NCBI GenBank assembly: GCA_000320605.2
Contig: KB445808.1
Coordinates: forward strand, 248,001 to 312,000
Source: Gelatoporia subvermispora B
Lineage: Eukaryota; Basidiomycota; Agaricomycetes; Polyporales; Gelatoporiaceae
Reading direction: 5' to 3'
Length of the DNA: 64,000 nucleotides
Part shown: positions 49,186 to 61,925 of the stretch, one piece after another
How positions within the stretch are numbered: the stretch's first letter is position 1
Layout: every line of letters starts with the position of its first letter
Notes under the pieces: generated by a model
Databases searched by the model: none
What the model was told of the DNA's origin: nothing
The model's input: the letters and a program-made list of their open reading frames with translations, nothing else
Made by a program: the position numbers and the translations under genes

Positions 49186-52100
49186 ATGTCATCCTGGAGT
49201 CCGCAGCCAGCAGCGCTGCAGGAAATCCTGCAGACGATACGGGATTCAACCGACTCGCAAAACCTGGCGGTGCAGAAGGCTATCACTCATGTAAGACGAA
49301 TCATAACTCGAGGTGTTCCAGCCTTCATATGCTTTTCATCCACAGAAATTGAACCAATATACGCGTGTACCGGACTACATTGCCTACCTCTCATACATTC
49401 TCGCGTCAATGTCACAAGAGGAGGACCGCATCCGTACCATTGCCGGCTACCTGCTCAAGAACAACGCTCGTCTCATCCTGCGCGCGGCCCAGGAGGTCGC
49501 TACTTTCGTGAAAACCTCCGTTCTGCATGCATTCAATGATCCCTCGCCGATGATCCGCAATGCTGCGGGGCAAGACATCGTCCAGTTCCTGGGTATTCTC
49601 GAGCCACGGAATTGGCCGGAGTGCTTGCAGCAGCTCGTTCACAACTTGGATTCTACTGATGAGGAAATTCAGGAGGTGAGTAGCGATCTTGGCAAATACT
49701 GGGGCGCGCCACCGATTGGGTTGTGCGTATAATCGCAACGTGGCGTGGTGCGAGGGCGTATGCGACCTCTCCATGGGCTCGTTGACGCATTTGCGCCGGT
49801 CTAAGGCTTTCTACTTGCTTCAATGGAAGCAACAATGAAGTGCCGCGGCTGCTTAATATGCGGCGATGCAAATCGGTCCTCGATCTGTATGATGCTGTGT
49901 CAACGGACGTATATACCCAACCCTAGCGTATGCATGTACGACCGTCCTCCACGAGTCACGATGGTGGGCAGTGGGCTTGAGAAAGCTCGGGTTCTAGCAA
50001 GTGACAGCGAGCCGCCCCGGGTTAGCTTAGACTGCGCTCCTTACCATTTCGTTCATTCGTGACATCATCTAACATTGCCGTGCGACTAGGCTGCCTTCAA
50101 CGTACTCGAACGAGCGTGCGAAGACTACCCACGCAAACTCGATGTCGAAATTAACGGAACGTGGCCACTGGAGTACATGATTCCGAAGTTCCTTGTGCTG
50201 TCTGAGCACCCCTCTGCCAAAATGCGCTCGCATGCCATCGCATGTCTATCATACTTCGTTCCGATCAACTGCCAAACGCTCTTCGTCCATATCGACTCGT
50301 TTATCGCATGCCTGTTCAAGCGCGCATCGGACGACGACCCCGCGGTGCGGCGCCATGTCTGTCAAGCGCTTGTCCTGCTGCTCGCCTCGAGGCCGGAGAA
50401 GCTCATGCCGGAGATGGCCAATGTGGCGGAGTATATGCTGTACTCGACGAAGGACAAGAATGAGAACGTTGCGCTGGAGGCCTGCGAGTTCTGGCTGACG
50501 TTTGCGGAGGACCCGGATTTGGCGCCGTACTTGCGTCCTCTACTCGCCAAGGTGGCGCCCGTGCTACTAGATTGCATGGCGTATGGGGAAGACGATCTGC
50601 TGTGGCTGGAAGGAGATGCGGAAGATGCGAGCGTGCCAGATAGGCAAGAGGACATCAAGCCCCGTCATTATGGAGGAAAGACGCACGGGTTTGAGCGGGA
50701 TGCTAATGGTGTGGAGACGCCTACCTCCGGCAAGCGCGTGGGTGCGTACGGTGAGGAGCTCGCTGAAGGAAGTGAGGACGACGAAGGCTTTGATGAAGAG
50801 GAGGAGGATGATGAAGATGACGATTTCGCCGACGAGATGTCCACCGAATGGAACTTGCGGAAATGCGCTGCAGCGGCGCTTGACGTGCTGGCAGTGCGCT
50901 TTGGGCAAGATTTGTTGAACGTTCTTCTTGAGCCGCTAAAGCTGAAGCTGTGGAGCGATGACTGGTTGCACCGAGAGAGCGGTATCCTGGCTTTGGGAGC
51001 TATGGCTGAAGGTGCGTGATTGCTCCTGATTCCTGGAGTGCGAGTTCTCTGACATATCACATTTGTAGGATGCATCGACGCTGTGGAACCACACCTCCCG
51101 ACCCTGGTCCCGTACCTCATCAACACTCTGAATGATCCTAAGGTATGCATTGGCATTTGTCATACACAGCCATGTACTTATAGTATCATCAGCCTCTCGT
51201 CCGATCGATCACTTGCTGGACGTTAGGTCGCTATGCTAGCTGGTGCACGAACATCACCTCGGAAGAACACAGAACTCGATTCTTCGTCCCAACACTGGAA
51301 GGAGTGCGTTTCTTAAATGTGCAATGTTTGGTTCACACTGACATCTGTCCAGCTGCTTCGTATGGTCCTGGACAACAACAAGCGCGTCCAAGAGGCAGGT
51401 TGTAGCGCCTTTGCAACGTTCGAGGAAGACGCAGGTCCCGACCTTGCGCCTTACCTAGAGCCTGTGCTGCGCAATCTAGTGTTCGCCTTTGACAAGTACC
51501 AGCATAAGAACATGCTGATACTCTATGATGCTGTCGGCACCCTTGCGGATGCTGTTGGAAACGCGCTGCAAAACCCTGCATACGTTGAGATCCTCATGCC
51601 ACCACTTTTCAAGCGGTGGTCGAAACTGAAAGATGACGATGATGATCTGATACCGTTGTTGGAGGTTAGTGTCTGGTATAGCATGTCTGCTTATTTGCTA
51701 ACTTCATGTCAATCAGTGCCTTGCTTCCGTCACGATCGCTATGGGCCCTGCATTCTTGCCTTACAACGGACCTATCTTCGAGCGCTGCGCAAACATTGTC
51801 CACACATCACTCCTGCAATATCAAGCATACCAACAAAATCCCGAGATGGACGAGCCTGACAGGTCGTTCCTTGTAGTCGCCCTGGATTTGCTGTCGGGCC
51901 TTACGCAGGGTCTTGGTGTCGCCCTCGAGCCTTCAATCGCACGGAGCCAGCCGAACCTGCTCCAACTCCTGACTGTGTGCCTCAAGCACCCACAAGCACC
52001 TGTGCGGCAGTCGGCGTACGCGCTGGTTGGCGACATGGCGATGAACTGCTTCCCGCTCCTGAGGCCACATATGTCATCGGTCATGCAGGAGCTAATTGTG

Positions 52101-52765
52101 CAGCTCGATCCTGAGCCTAAGGTCGAATTTATTAGCGCATGCAACAATGCAGCGTGGTCGGTGGGTGAGGTGGCACTTCGTTATGGTCGAGGTGGGTACC
52201 AGTGGCATTGCATACTATTGCGGGAAGCATGACATGACTGACCATGCTCGTAGACGAGCCGGAGTTCCAGCAATGGGTCCAGCCGCTGATCTCCCGACTC
52301 GTACCCATACTACTGCACCCGAAGGCTCCTCGCAGCCTGCATGAGAACGCGGCGGTCTCAATAGGACGCATTGGTCTCATGCACCCCGCGATGGTTGCGC
52401 CTCTCCTTCCCGAGTTCGCGCAGTCGTGGTGTCAGGCGCTATACGAGATCCGCGATAACGAAGAGAAGGATTCCGCATTCCGGGGCCTCTGTACACTAGT
52501 GCAGACTAATCCTGCAGGAATTACGAAGGTTCGTCATGATTACTGTACTAGATCGGCTAGAATACTGATGTACTTCGTGGTGCAGAGCTTACTCTGGTTT
52601 TGCAATGCCATTGTGCGCTGGAACCAGCCATCGCCAGAGCTGAACAACATGTTCCAGCAGCTCCTTAGCGGATTCAAACAACATGACCCGGCTGGGTGGG
52701 CCGCGCAGGTGTCGACGTTCCCTCCAGTAATCCAGCAGAAGTTGGCAGAGCGGTACGGTGTATAG
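49186..52765 (+). CDS. KAP104: Importin-beta family nuclear transport receptor, transportin/Kap104-like
   Basis: Nine exons (49186-49290, 49346-49675, 50090-51011, 51069-51142, 51193-51303, 51353-51664, 51717-52191, 52254-52528, 52586-52765) give 927 residues, all in phase and the normal size. The protein is a chain of HEAT repeats, starting [23 protein letters not shown] with [19 protein letters not shown] nearby. An acidic loop lies near residues 370-395 ([18 protein letters not shown]), preceded by the conserved [11 protein letters not shown] and followed by [18 protein letters not shown]. That loop, the length of the repeats and the end ([11 protein letters not shown]) mark transportin rather than importin beta-1. 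It carries PY-NLS cargo such as RNA-binding proteins into the nucleus. The second intron is 414 bp, far longer than its neighbours. Confidence 0.92.
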
Positions 52766-53166
52766 TGGGGAAGTATCTGTTAGTGTCCGTGTGCATGTCA
52801 GATGGTCCAGGTTCAAGCATCGCGTCCTCATTGCGATGACCTTGCTGTTGTGTTGCCCTCGTTTTGTCTTCAGTACTCTGCCTCATATCTCGTGCATCTG
52901 GATCTTCAAGTAGCTGTAGTCATTCTCCGTCTCTCGTTTTGCTTTTGATTTTAGCACTTTGCATTCGACTCCTGTGTCTACCACATTTAGCGGTACGTAC
53001 GAATACGCAGCTTGTAGATTTACAACCATCATATCCGGACTCTTGGTTATCCGATGCCATGCCGTCCCAGACATAAATTTGAAAGTCGCGCAGAAGATCC
53101 CATGTTGTTCAGAACTATCATGTCGTGTATTCGTTGACATCTACCATATACCAAATATCTATTTCC
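52766..53166. other. Intergenic spacer
   Basis: About 400 bp between transportin and the IMPACT-like gene. It is AT-rich in the middle (52930-53100) and shows nothing else. Confidence 0.4.
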
Positions 53167-54002
53167 ATGGCTCTTAGTAGCAACACTACTGATCAGAACA
53201 CTTTGAAGCCGAAAGCGACCTCTCAAGAGATCAGAGACCGCAGCTCTATCTTTGTCGCCAACATCTTCGATGCAGCGACGCCGGAGCAGGCGCGCCAGGC
53301 GGTTGAGCACATGAAACGCACACATACCGCTAACCCGGCATACGAAATTGCTGCGTGGAGATGCATGGTACTGAAGAAGGGCAAGAGCGGGCTGGGCGGG
53401 CCCGACGACTTTGAGCTGCGCGTCGGCAGCGATGACGGCGGCGAGCAGTACGCCGGGAGGCGGGTGCTGGGCGCCATGCAGTCTGAAGGCGTCCTCGATG
53501 CAGTGGTCGTTGTGAGTCGTTGGTGAGTTTCACCCACCATGTCTCCCCATTGTGCCTGTGGGCTCATCATCCGAATATCGACATTGTCAGGTATGGCGGG
53601 GTCATGCTGGGCCCTGTGCGCTTTACACATATTGAGACGTGCACGCGAGAGGTGTGCCGTGCGTTCCTCCTGCAGGAGGAGGTTCAGACATGCATCTCCA
53701 CACTGAGGTCTCTGGACGACATCCTTGCATCCCTCCGCTCTGAGCTGGCCGAGCACACTCCCAAAGCGTCTTCATCCGAACCTGGGGTTAATGCTGCTTC
53801 CGAAGCGTCTCCAGCTGCGTCGCGGAAGCCGCCGGACTACGCCGGACTACAGACGTCGCTAGACCTTGCCAAAATCAAGCGGCTTGTAACAGCGAGAGAG
53901 AACGCGATCAATAGCGTCAAGACGTTGCTACAGCGCGCCAAGGACCGACAAGCTAAACAGACAGCCAGTTCCAACACATCTCTCGAGGGCGCGAACTCGT
54001 AG
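53167..54002 (+). CDS. IMPACT/Yih1-family protein (UPF0029 domain)
   Basis: Two exons (53167-53522, 53591-54002) give 255 residues. The UPF0029 domain covers about residues 20-160: RDRSSIFVANIFDAATPEQARQAVEHMKRTH, EIAAWRCMVL, DDGGEQYAGRRVLGAMQSEGVLDAVVVVSRWYGGVMLGPVRFTHI. The rest is a helical and disordered tail ending near a Lys/Arg-rich coil (IKRLVTARENAINSVKTLLQRAK). Yeast Yih1 and mammalian IMPACT hold an RWD domain before UPF0029 that competes with Gcn2 for Gcn1. This protein has only about 20 residues before the domain, so it lacks an RWD. It may be a different branch of UPF0029, closer to stand-alone forms. I chose the ATG at 53167 because earlier codons in frame have no conserved sequence. 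Confidence 0.82.
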
Positions 54003-54325
54003 TTTGTACATTCACTGTATAATCTTAGATAGGACGGCCCAATGGGCAGGCGGGCTGGGACCGTGGTATTAAGTACACTGGAGATAGAAGGATGGTAGGC
54101 TGAAAGTATGTCGTGAAGCTACGCTACTCTATGAACCACGGTGTGCTCAGGGATTTCTGCGCAGAGGCCAAAACAAGTATATCTGAACACCTTGTACACA
54201 ACTAGATGAGTGTAGACGAAAAGATCGACGCGCATTCTGGATCTTCTTCACTTCCGCATAATACAGAACGGGAGACATGAAAGGAGGGTAGTCCAGGAGG
54301 GAGCAGAGAAAGACGGTAGCAGATG

Positions 54326-57300
54326 CTATGTGAGACCAGTTGACGGCGCCTTGAGTAACGATGGCGACATGAAGTCCGCCGCTGGGGAAGTAAAAACGTT
54401 AGCATCTCCAGCAAGAGTTTACTGGGAAAAGATGTAACTTACTGCGCTGCCACACGCTGTTTCCCCACCAGTTCACGGTAATTGTACCTTTCTTAGGGAA
54501 CTCAAGCGCGAAGAAAATGAACAGCACCGATATGGATGTTCCTGACAGGGGTTGTCTCTCAGATCAATCATCTGTATCTCCGATAACCACAACAGATACT
54601 CACCGCTGTCCATGGCGGCACTCGTCACATAATTGAACTTGCTCCACCAAGCAAAGTTCCTGCGGCGGATGATAAACTGGAAAATGAATCCGACCAAGAA
54701 CCACGACGAGTAATTGATGCCCACGGCCGGGGGGATGTACGCGACGCCATTAAGCAGGATGGGCGTGTTAATGAGGTTCGCCCATGAACTTGGGTATTTC
54801 CGATGGTATAGCCAGAACGGGATAGGAAGGACGGCGCCCACGATGAGCGCGTACAGCTGCGGATGATAGATCGAGTGAACGCCGAACTGACGCGTCGGAC
54901 CAATCAGACCCCTGCCAGTGACGGGGGCAACGTCAGCATATGTATCACATCGTGCAGGGACAAACGCACCAGATGGCAGATGCGGTGTACAACACTTGAT
55001 TGTGCGGGCATGTCAAGAAGTCGGCCTGGTGCGGTGAGCAGATGTCGGTGATATTTGCGAACATCCACTCCTTCACGCCGACCTGCACGAACCCGACGAG
55101 GAGCGTGGATACCAGTTGCACTGCAGATACGGTGAGCGGCTGATATCTGGCGACTTCCAAAAATACACACCGATGAACGTCGCACGTGGTGGAACCTTGA
55201 TGTAATGGCCCAGTTTCAAATCCTGCACAAAGGACTGTGCCTCGGACAGTGTCTGGATCGAATACGATTTGAAAACCTGTTGACCCGCTGTCAGCCATCG
55301 CATGATCATCTGCGGGCAGGTCCGCGAGCATCACCATGTTTGCAAATGCGTCTCCAGGCAGAAGCATTCCAGGGATGACCTGAGCGGGCAGGTTCAACGT
55401 AACCTGAGAATTGTACCTCAGCATGTGCTCTGATCGATTACGGTGCCAAAATACGTACCACTTGCGAGGTCATAGCAAGGATGTAACCAGATGGCAAAAT
55501 ATAGAGCACTGGGAGAGCCACCGAAAGGAGCAGGCACCAAACGGGGATCCCGGTGTGCCAGACCTGTTTGTATTCAGTATGTGGATTCTGGAATCTGGTA
55601 CGTGATGGTGCGCACCTCCACGGCCACTATCGCCAGGGAGAAGAAGAAGCAGAATGATGCTAAGTACCACCAGTCTGGGACCTCTGGGTATGCGCGCATG
55701 AGCTTCGCGTGGATGTCGTCCTTCTCCACGTTAATACGCTTGAAGCCGTTAATGACCGACTGGCCATAATACAGCACGGTGTGCACCAGTAGGCACGACG
55801 CGAGCGCGAATGCGATGAGGTATGTGATCGCATACGAAGCCGGGAGGTATAGCGGCGAGTAATTGTTGTACGCTTCCGAGTTGAAAGTCCCGTCCGAATT
55901 GAGAACCCTGGTAACATCGTATAAGTTTCCAAACTTGTCGTACGGGTTGTTCGCTAGCATCGGGAAATACGCCAGGTTCCAAACCTAAACACCAGCCATA
56001 AGCAAGGGCTAGAAGCAAGGCACAGTGACATGTGACTCACGTTGCTGTAGTACAGCGCCGGGGCGAGGATCCACCAGATCAGAACGAAGCCGGCAAAGAC
56101 ATGCACCTCTGCCCACCACGGGAACACGAGGGGGCTGCCCAGCCAGCTGATCTCCGTCCAGTCAAACGTTAGCACACTGAAGCCCAGACCCGACACAACG
56201 CCAAAGATCTGGTTGACCGGAATATTATCTGGCGCAATCCAGCAGACCCATGAGAACACCGAGAGTGCTGTGAAGAGATATCCTGCAGATCGTCTAAGTA
56301 ACCGGACCGCTAGAATCGCTTGGATAGTATAGTAACGCACCTGGGAAAAACCAAAAGAAGAACGCCCCGCCGGCGACCCAGACGAAGAACTTGAAACGGG
56401 TGATGCCCCCGCGATCATCGTCCTCTTCCGCGTGCAGAGTATTGAGCATCGTACAGATCACCAAGTCCGCAGGCCAGACCATGCTCGCGGGCCACACTAG
56501 GAAGCGCCTGCAGAGTCCCGCCAATCCGAACCCAGTGAGCTGTGTCGCAAGCACAAGCACTACGTTGAACCAGAAACCAAGGCGAATCCCATAATTTGTC
56601 TCTGCGACGACGATGATGTTGATTGAGTACGGCGTCCCGATCGCAACGTTCGCCATCATGACGACCAAAGTGTGCTCCTTGATGTTCCATGGTCCCGGGT
56701 TCAACGAGAATTCGCTCCCGCCGAGGAAGCGCGGAAGACGGTAGGTGGTGATGGGTAACCAGTATGCGAACAACTTGCCGACCGGGTGTGACGCGAGCAA
56801 TAGCAGTGTAGACATTATAGATGGCGCCGGCTGGCGGAAGTTGAAGAATGTGTTTGCAGCGCTGGTGCAGGTTGAGCATGGTCGAGAGAACAAACGAGAA
56901 GAGTACTCACCCCGCAATTACCGTCAGTACGAGCCCGGTAACCCACATCCGCAGTGTGAGCGTTGGCATCTCAGGGTCGTCGATGTTAGACACTGACGCG
57001 CGCACTTCTGGGTACGGACTGTCCTCCTCCGCGAGGTCGTCGAGATCGTACTCCATTCTACCGAGCGTTGAGATGGTCAAACTAGTGGGGACAGAGCTCA
57101 CTGTGCAGACTCACTTGATAGAACCATCTCTGCTGTCCATGTCGTCCAGCACACTGGGGAAGCTCGACGACTCCGGAGTAAGCGTCCGGCGTCCCTTGCC
57201 CTTCCCGATGCCGGCCTCCTCGTCAATCCTCTCCGCGACAGCGGCCAGAGAGACATGCACCTCGCGGGAGCTAATCGCAGAGCTGACGGCCGAAAGCGCC

Positions 57301-57881
57301 GTCGCGGCGGTCATAGGGGGGCTGCTCGCGGGGACGCTGTTGGCGGTCGGGGGCAGGCGGCGCAGACGGTATGGGTTGTCATCGTGCGACTGCGAGTCGG
57401 TCGAGGGGGGCGACTCTGCAGGACTAAGTGGGTATGGATGGCGGGGGTATATCGTAGACGGCCCTGGGGTCGGGCCAACTCTGTCGTACACTCGGGGATC
57501 AAATGTGGGTGCTGGTATGGTCACTGGAGACGGAAGTGCTGGTGATGGAAGTGCGGGGGATGCTAGAGAAAACGAAAATTCCGACTGTCGGCCGGCGGGA
57601 GTATAGGGTACGGCGAGGTCGGCGAGCTGGTGTTGTCGCAGTTGCTCTGCAAGCGGTTGCTGATGCTGCTCGTCGAGCTCGCGCTGCTGATCTGCGGTTG
57701 AAGGGGGTCCAAAAGCGAACACGTCCTCGGCCTCTGATTCCTCGTCCTCCTCGTCGATAGAGTAGTCTTGGGAATACGTGAACTGGGCTTCGCGGTCGTA
57801 GTATCCTGAGTCTCCCGCGGATGTCGACGGCCTCCCCGAGGTATATGGCCGCGACGCGGACGTTCCAGGTCGTTTCGCCAT
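54326..57881 (-). CDS. OPT-family oligopeptide transporter
   Basis: About a dozen exons on the minus strand. Clear joins include 57881-57115, 57057-56911 and a start of exon 3 at 56861. The N-terminus (MAKRPGTSASRPYTSG) and about 280 residues are Ser/Pro/Asp-rich and cytosolic. Membrane parts then follow with OPT marks: NTFFNFRQPAPSIMST, NPGPWNIKEHTLVVMMANVAIGTPYS, NQIFGVVSGLGFSVLTFDW, GHYIKVPPRATFIG (the KIPPR-like motif) and GTITVNWWGNSVWQRTADF at the C-terminus. The family moves tetra- and pentapeptides or glutathione with protons across the plasma membrane. I place the stop at 54326 because TADFMSPSLLKAPSTGLT matches the usual short tail. The frame past the last acceptor could also be read to about 54150 in another phase. 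Confidence 0.88.
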
Positions 57882-59010
57882 GGCGAACGGCGACGAGGAT
57901 GAGCGGGGCGGCGACGAGAGGGTGAAAAGAAGAGGGATTGTCGAAGAAAGGGTATGGGTAACTTGAGAGGCGGTCAGCCAGGCACATCATTCCCAGGACG
58001 CCCGCCCTGGCTGCCTTCCTGCTTTGCCTCCGACCATTCCCACCCTCGTCGTGCTCGCCAGTCTCGACGTTCTCTGCACTCTCCAGACAGTTCTCGCAAC
58101 TATTGCTGCCAACACCATGCCTAAAATTGCCCTCAGCGCCGTCCCCAACGTTGACAACGTCGTCCAGCACTGGGCGCTCTCAGGTGATGTGCCTGGACGC
58201 AGGCGCCAGGAACATGAACGCCTCGAGTCGCGATTTTCCAGGCGGCGACCCGCGGAGACTCATATCGGACATGCGTGCTCATCGCGCCGTGCTTAGGAGC
58301 ACTCTGTGCGGCTGTGCAAGCCTTTTCGCGAACAGGAGGTGCGAGGGAAAGCGGGGCCATCCGGACTCTGTATCTGACATGTGCAGTGCTGCGCGCCGAC
58401 GAGACGTTTCTCATACCCAGAAGACGGGGCAGGGATACGCATCTCCGGCGCCCTGTACGCTTCGACCGGCCAGGTTGTGCAAAAGGTCACCCACGACCCG
58501 GAATACATGCAGGAGGTAATGTGGCATCGTTTGGTATACTTGGCATGCACCCTCGAAACTCAGAAGGCTGACTGTATGCGCTCCACCATTCATCGTGAGG
58601 AAGCCCGAGACCAAGCGCTGAACCGCAGTTGTCCAGATTACCACCATTGTAGTGTAGGAAGAAATTCCATGAAACAATTTATAGCAGCACGGAGTGATCC
58701 AACGAGAATGATGACCGATCTGTCCCAAGAACCCGTGTTGCGAAGCGGATCTCAAAGCAGCAAACATGACAAGACTTGCGAAGATACCGCTCATAGGGGC
58801 TACCAGGCAGAGCGGCTGCACAAATTCCCGGTGGAGCTAGGTAGAACTAGCACAATGACATGCCGGAGAAGTAGATGGGGGTGGATATATGCGGCTCAAT
58901 TTTCGTCATATCCAGTCCATTGTCGGACCAACTCGTGCAGCCCTAATTCTTGTTCAATCTGCACGGGATTCACACGAGGGCATGAATTTATACACCGGAG
59001 ACGCAACATA
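57882..59010. other. Intergenic, promoter of the OPT gene; no other gene recognised
   Basis: About 1.1 kb upstream of the OPT start and beyond the end of the MFS gene. Open frames at 58103-58519 and 58381-59058 have no family features, and I could not join them into a known protein. The first 120 bp next to 57882 are CT-rich on the minus strand, as expected for a promoter. Confidence 0.4.
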
Positions 59011-61210
59011 TCATATGCCTACCTGATTTTTCAGCTCCTGATCTTCGCGTCCGGCTGATGACCCGAATACGGCGTCCATCTCCTCCAGGGAGACGTTGGC
59101 AGTCTCCGGCACGTAATATGTCGACCACAGGTACCCGAGGAAGCATGCCGTGGCGAAGACCAGGAACGTGCCACTATGCAGTGTCAGCCGATCTGCATAA
59201 ATATGAAGACCAGGCACTTACGGAGCAGACGTCTCCATTAGCACTGGAGTGATGAGCCCGATGAGGACTGTTGCGAAGGCACATGAATACCAGGCACCGT
59301 CATACGCAAAATTATGACGTACAGTTGTTGAACCAATTCGATGCAGTTGACAGAGACACGCCCTTGCTACGCACCGATAATGGGAACACCTCACTAGGCA
59401 GTACCCACCCAATTGGCCCGTAGCTTATACCATAGGCGGCAGTAAATAGATAGACACATCTTGGCACGGGTGCAGGCTGAGTCTCAGTATGCTCAGGGTC
59501 CCAGGGAAACGACTCACCCAACTGATGTCCAAGCCGCGAAAGAATGTGACGCCCAGTCATCCTCGCTCCGCCAAACCTGCATATATGCCTCAGAAAAAGT
59601 GTGAGGTCAACAGAAAACAACCCTGACCAGTATGGAGATGCAGAAGTGTGCGAGCGCCATCACCGTGCTGCCGCCTTCGTATAAAGTCAGTCAAAACCTC
59701 ATACTACCTCGGCTATGCATCAATCAACGTACCTCGGAGGAGCGGCTTCCTGCCTGAGTTACGGCACGAAGTCAGCTATGCTCGGGATGCGTACAGGGCC
59801 ACACACCAACTCGATCGATGTACACTATCGCAGGCAGGACAGCCAGGAACTGCACGATGCCGATGCCACCCGAGACCATCAGGGTCACCGCATCACCCTG
59901 AAGACCAATTGAATGCATGAGAGTCGGACCATAATACAATAGCGCATTGATTCCACTCCACTCTGTCAATCAGCGGAGGTGAGAATGGTGTCAGGCGAGA
60001 GTGCAGCACATTCCTCACGCTGGAAGAACATCATCATGATCCCAATGCTAGTACGGCTGATAAACTTCGGGCTAAACAACTGCGCCCACGACCGGGCTTC
60101 TGCGCGGATTCCACCAGCTTTCGGATCGGTCCCAGAAGTTTGTGCCACAAGAAGGGCCTCGGCTTGCATCTCCAGCAGCTCTATCTGTGAGACTTAACCA
60201 ATGATGTCTAGAAGCGGTGTAGAGGAAGCTACCTGAATCAGAGGATCCCTAGCACTCTCTTCTGTGCTACGCAGACGCAGCTTCGCAAGCGACCGCAGTG
60301 CCTGTTCATTCCGTCCTCGCTTCACAAGCAGTCGAGGCGAGGGAGGGAGGAAAACGCATCCGAACGCAAGTAGCAGACCAGGACCAAGCTGGATGCCGAG
60401 GGGAATCCGCCATGAATTCGATCCGTCGACTAGAATAATGCTTTTGAATATACAGTCGTTTATTATGGTGCCTCACACGTACCGTTACGGGTAAAGAACC
60501 CAACCCAGAAGCCCAGGACGGCCCCGAGGACGATTGAGAATTGCTCAAGCGCCATGAGCGACCCGCGAACCTCCGGAGGACTGATCTCAGCCATGTACAG
60601 CGGCGAGAGCATGCTGTTGAACTTGAGATGGGACCCATAATGCTCAACAAATCAGCGCAGATCTAACCTCAGTGCACCGACGCCAATCCCGCCGACCGCA
60701 CGGCCCCATGTAAGCTGGTTGAGACTCGTGGCGCCGCATTGCAATGCGGATCCGAGGCAGAAGACGGCTATATGCTGTTCCTTCCTTGAGGATCTCAGCC
60801 AGCAACAAGTAGAGCTACGCACCACATGCAAGCGCGATGGTGAATCGGCGAGACTGACGGTCCGCTAGTACACCGGCGGCCAGCGCGCCGAAGAGCGAGC
60901 CTAGCTCGAGCGCGGCGGCTGGAACATAACCGCTCCGGGCTCAGCCTGCTATAAGTTCTCTGAGCAATATCGGTGGACATACTCATGACCCCTTTCTCCC
61001 ATGGCCCGATGGGCCACCGCTGAGTGAAATCCTTCATGACGAGCACGTTGGCTATGACGCCTTGGTCGTAGCCGAAGGTCAGCCCACCTATAGACGCGAA
61101 CACGGCGCATCCGAGGGCGTAGTAATTATGCAGAAGACCTCGTATCCCGCCTGGCCCATACGCATAGGTATAGCTGTGCCCGTCAGCATGTAAAGTGAGG
61201 AAGCCACCAT
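59011..61210 (-). CDS. MFS sugar transporter; N-terminal reading frame appears shifted
   Basis: Many short exons on the minus strand encode a 12-helix MFS transporter of the sugar/quinate type. Visible parts in order: GLLHNYYALGCAVFASIGGLTFGYDQGVIANVLVM, WPIGPWEKGVMTAALELGSLFGALAAGVLADRQSRRF, LNQLTWGRAVGGIGVGALSMLSPLYMAEISPPEVRGSL, SNSWRIPLGIQLGPGLLLAFGCVFLPPSPRLLVKRGR, EWSGINALLYYGPTLMHSIG, YLFTAAYGISYGPIGWVLPSEVFPLSVRSKG, GTFLVFATACFLGYLWSTYYVPETANVSLEEMDAVFG. The motifs GRAVGGIGVG and PETANVSLEEMD are family hallmarks. The expected N-terminus (MVASSLYMLTGTAIPMRMG, from 61210) lies in a different frame from GPGGIRGLLHNYY, and no intron-sized gap separates them. Either there is a one-base shift or the true start is elsewhere. 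Confidence 0.8.
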
Positions 61211-61925
61211 GGGGTATGCGGTGGTGTGGTGTGGACGAGAGGAGCGGCTGCGAGATGTCCGAGTCGCCAGGAGAAAAGTGGTGGTCTTCCTGACGTATAA
61301 GATTTTGGTGTCATCGGAAAAGAAACATAGTATGGCCTCAACAAGACATACCATTACTTGGAAGGAGTCCCCCGCTTGGGCAAACTACTGGTGGCAGGGA
61401 CCCTAGTCAGAACTCGCAGGCTGAAGTTCCAACTGGGAGCAACGCCACTTCAATGATTACGACAAGTAACGTAGGTGTAGTAGTTGGATACAGATATGCA
61501 GTGTATGACGTTCAAGTGTCTAGTCGTCTAGTAAATCAATGACCTGAGTACTGTAGAGAAAGGAGAAGCCTGAGGAGGAGTCAAGCGCTTGTGGCCACCG
61601 GTACAGCGGTCCGGTGCCCGCTCCGTGTCCGGAATGTCTGATACGTGTTCGCCAAGTAATAAATGTAGCCAATATTGTACAAAAAATGGGACGTCTGCAG
61701 GCTACTACGTAGAGGCAGGAACGATAACCAATAAACAAGACTGCATTGTTCTGCAGCATCAGTATTCGGGGTCGGCCCTCACCATAACCACCGATGTAGT
61801 GATATTGTCAACGCGAGCCTACTGACTCAACGAGTAATTCATACTCGAACTTCCACTAGACTTTCGATGACCGGGTTCTCATATATACAATCCCCATAGA
61901 TGACGGAAAACACTTGTCCTAGTAC
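61211..61925. other. Intergenic between MFS and lectin genes
   Basis: About 715 bp upstream of the MFS start and downstream of the lectin stop. No gene or repeat recognised. Confidence 0.4.

Noticed and set aside
57499..58170. Minus-strand frame with an RHGETTWN motif that looks like a phosphoglycerate mutase/histidine phosphatase
   Set aside because: It lies in another frame of the OPT gene's first exon and promoter. Only the short motif fits and nothing downstream follows the family.
58103..59058. Overlapping plus-strand frames that might form a gene
   Set aside because: I could not find splice joins giving a protein-like sequence, and no family features appear on either strand.
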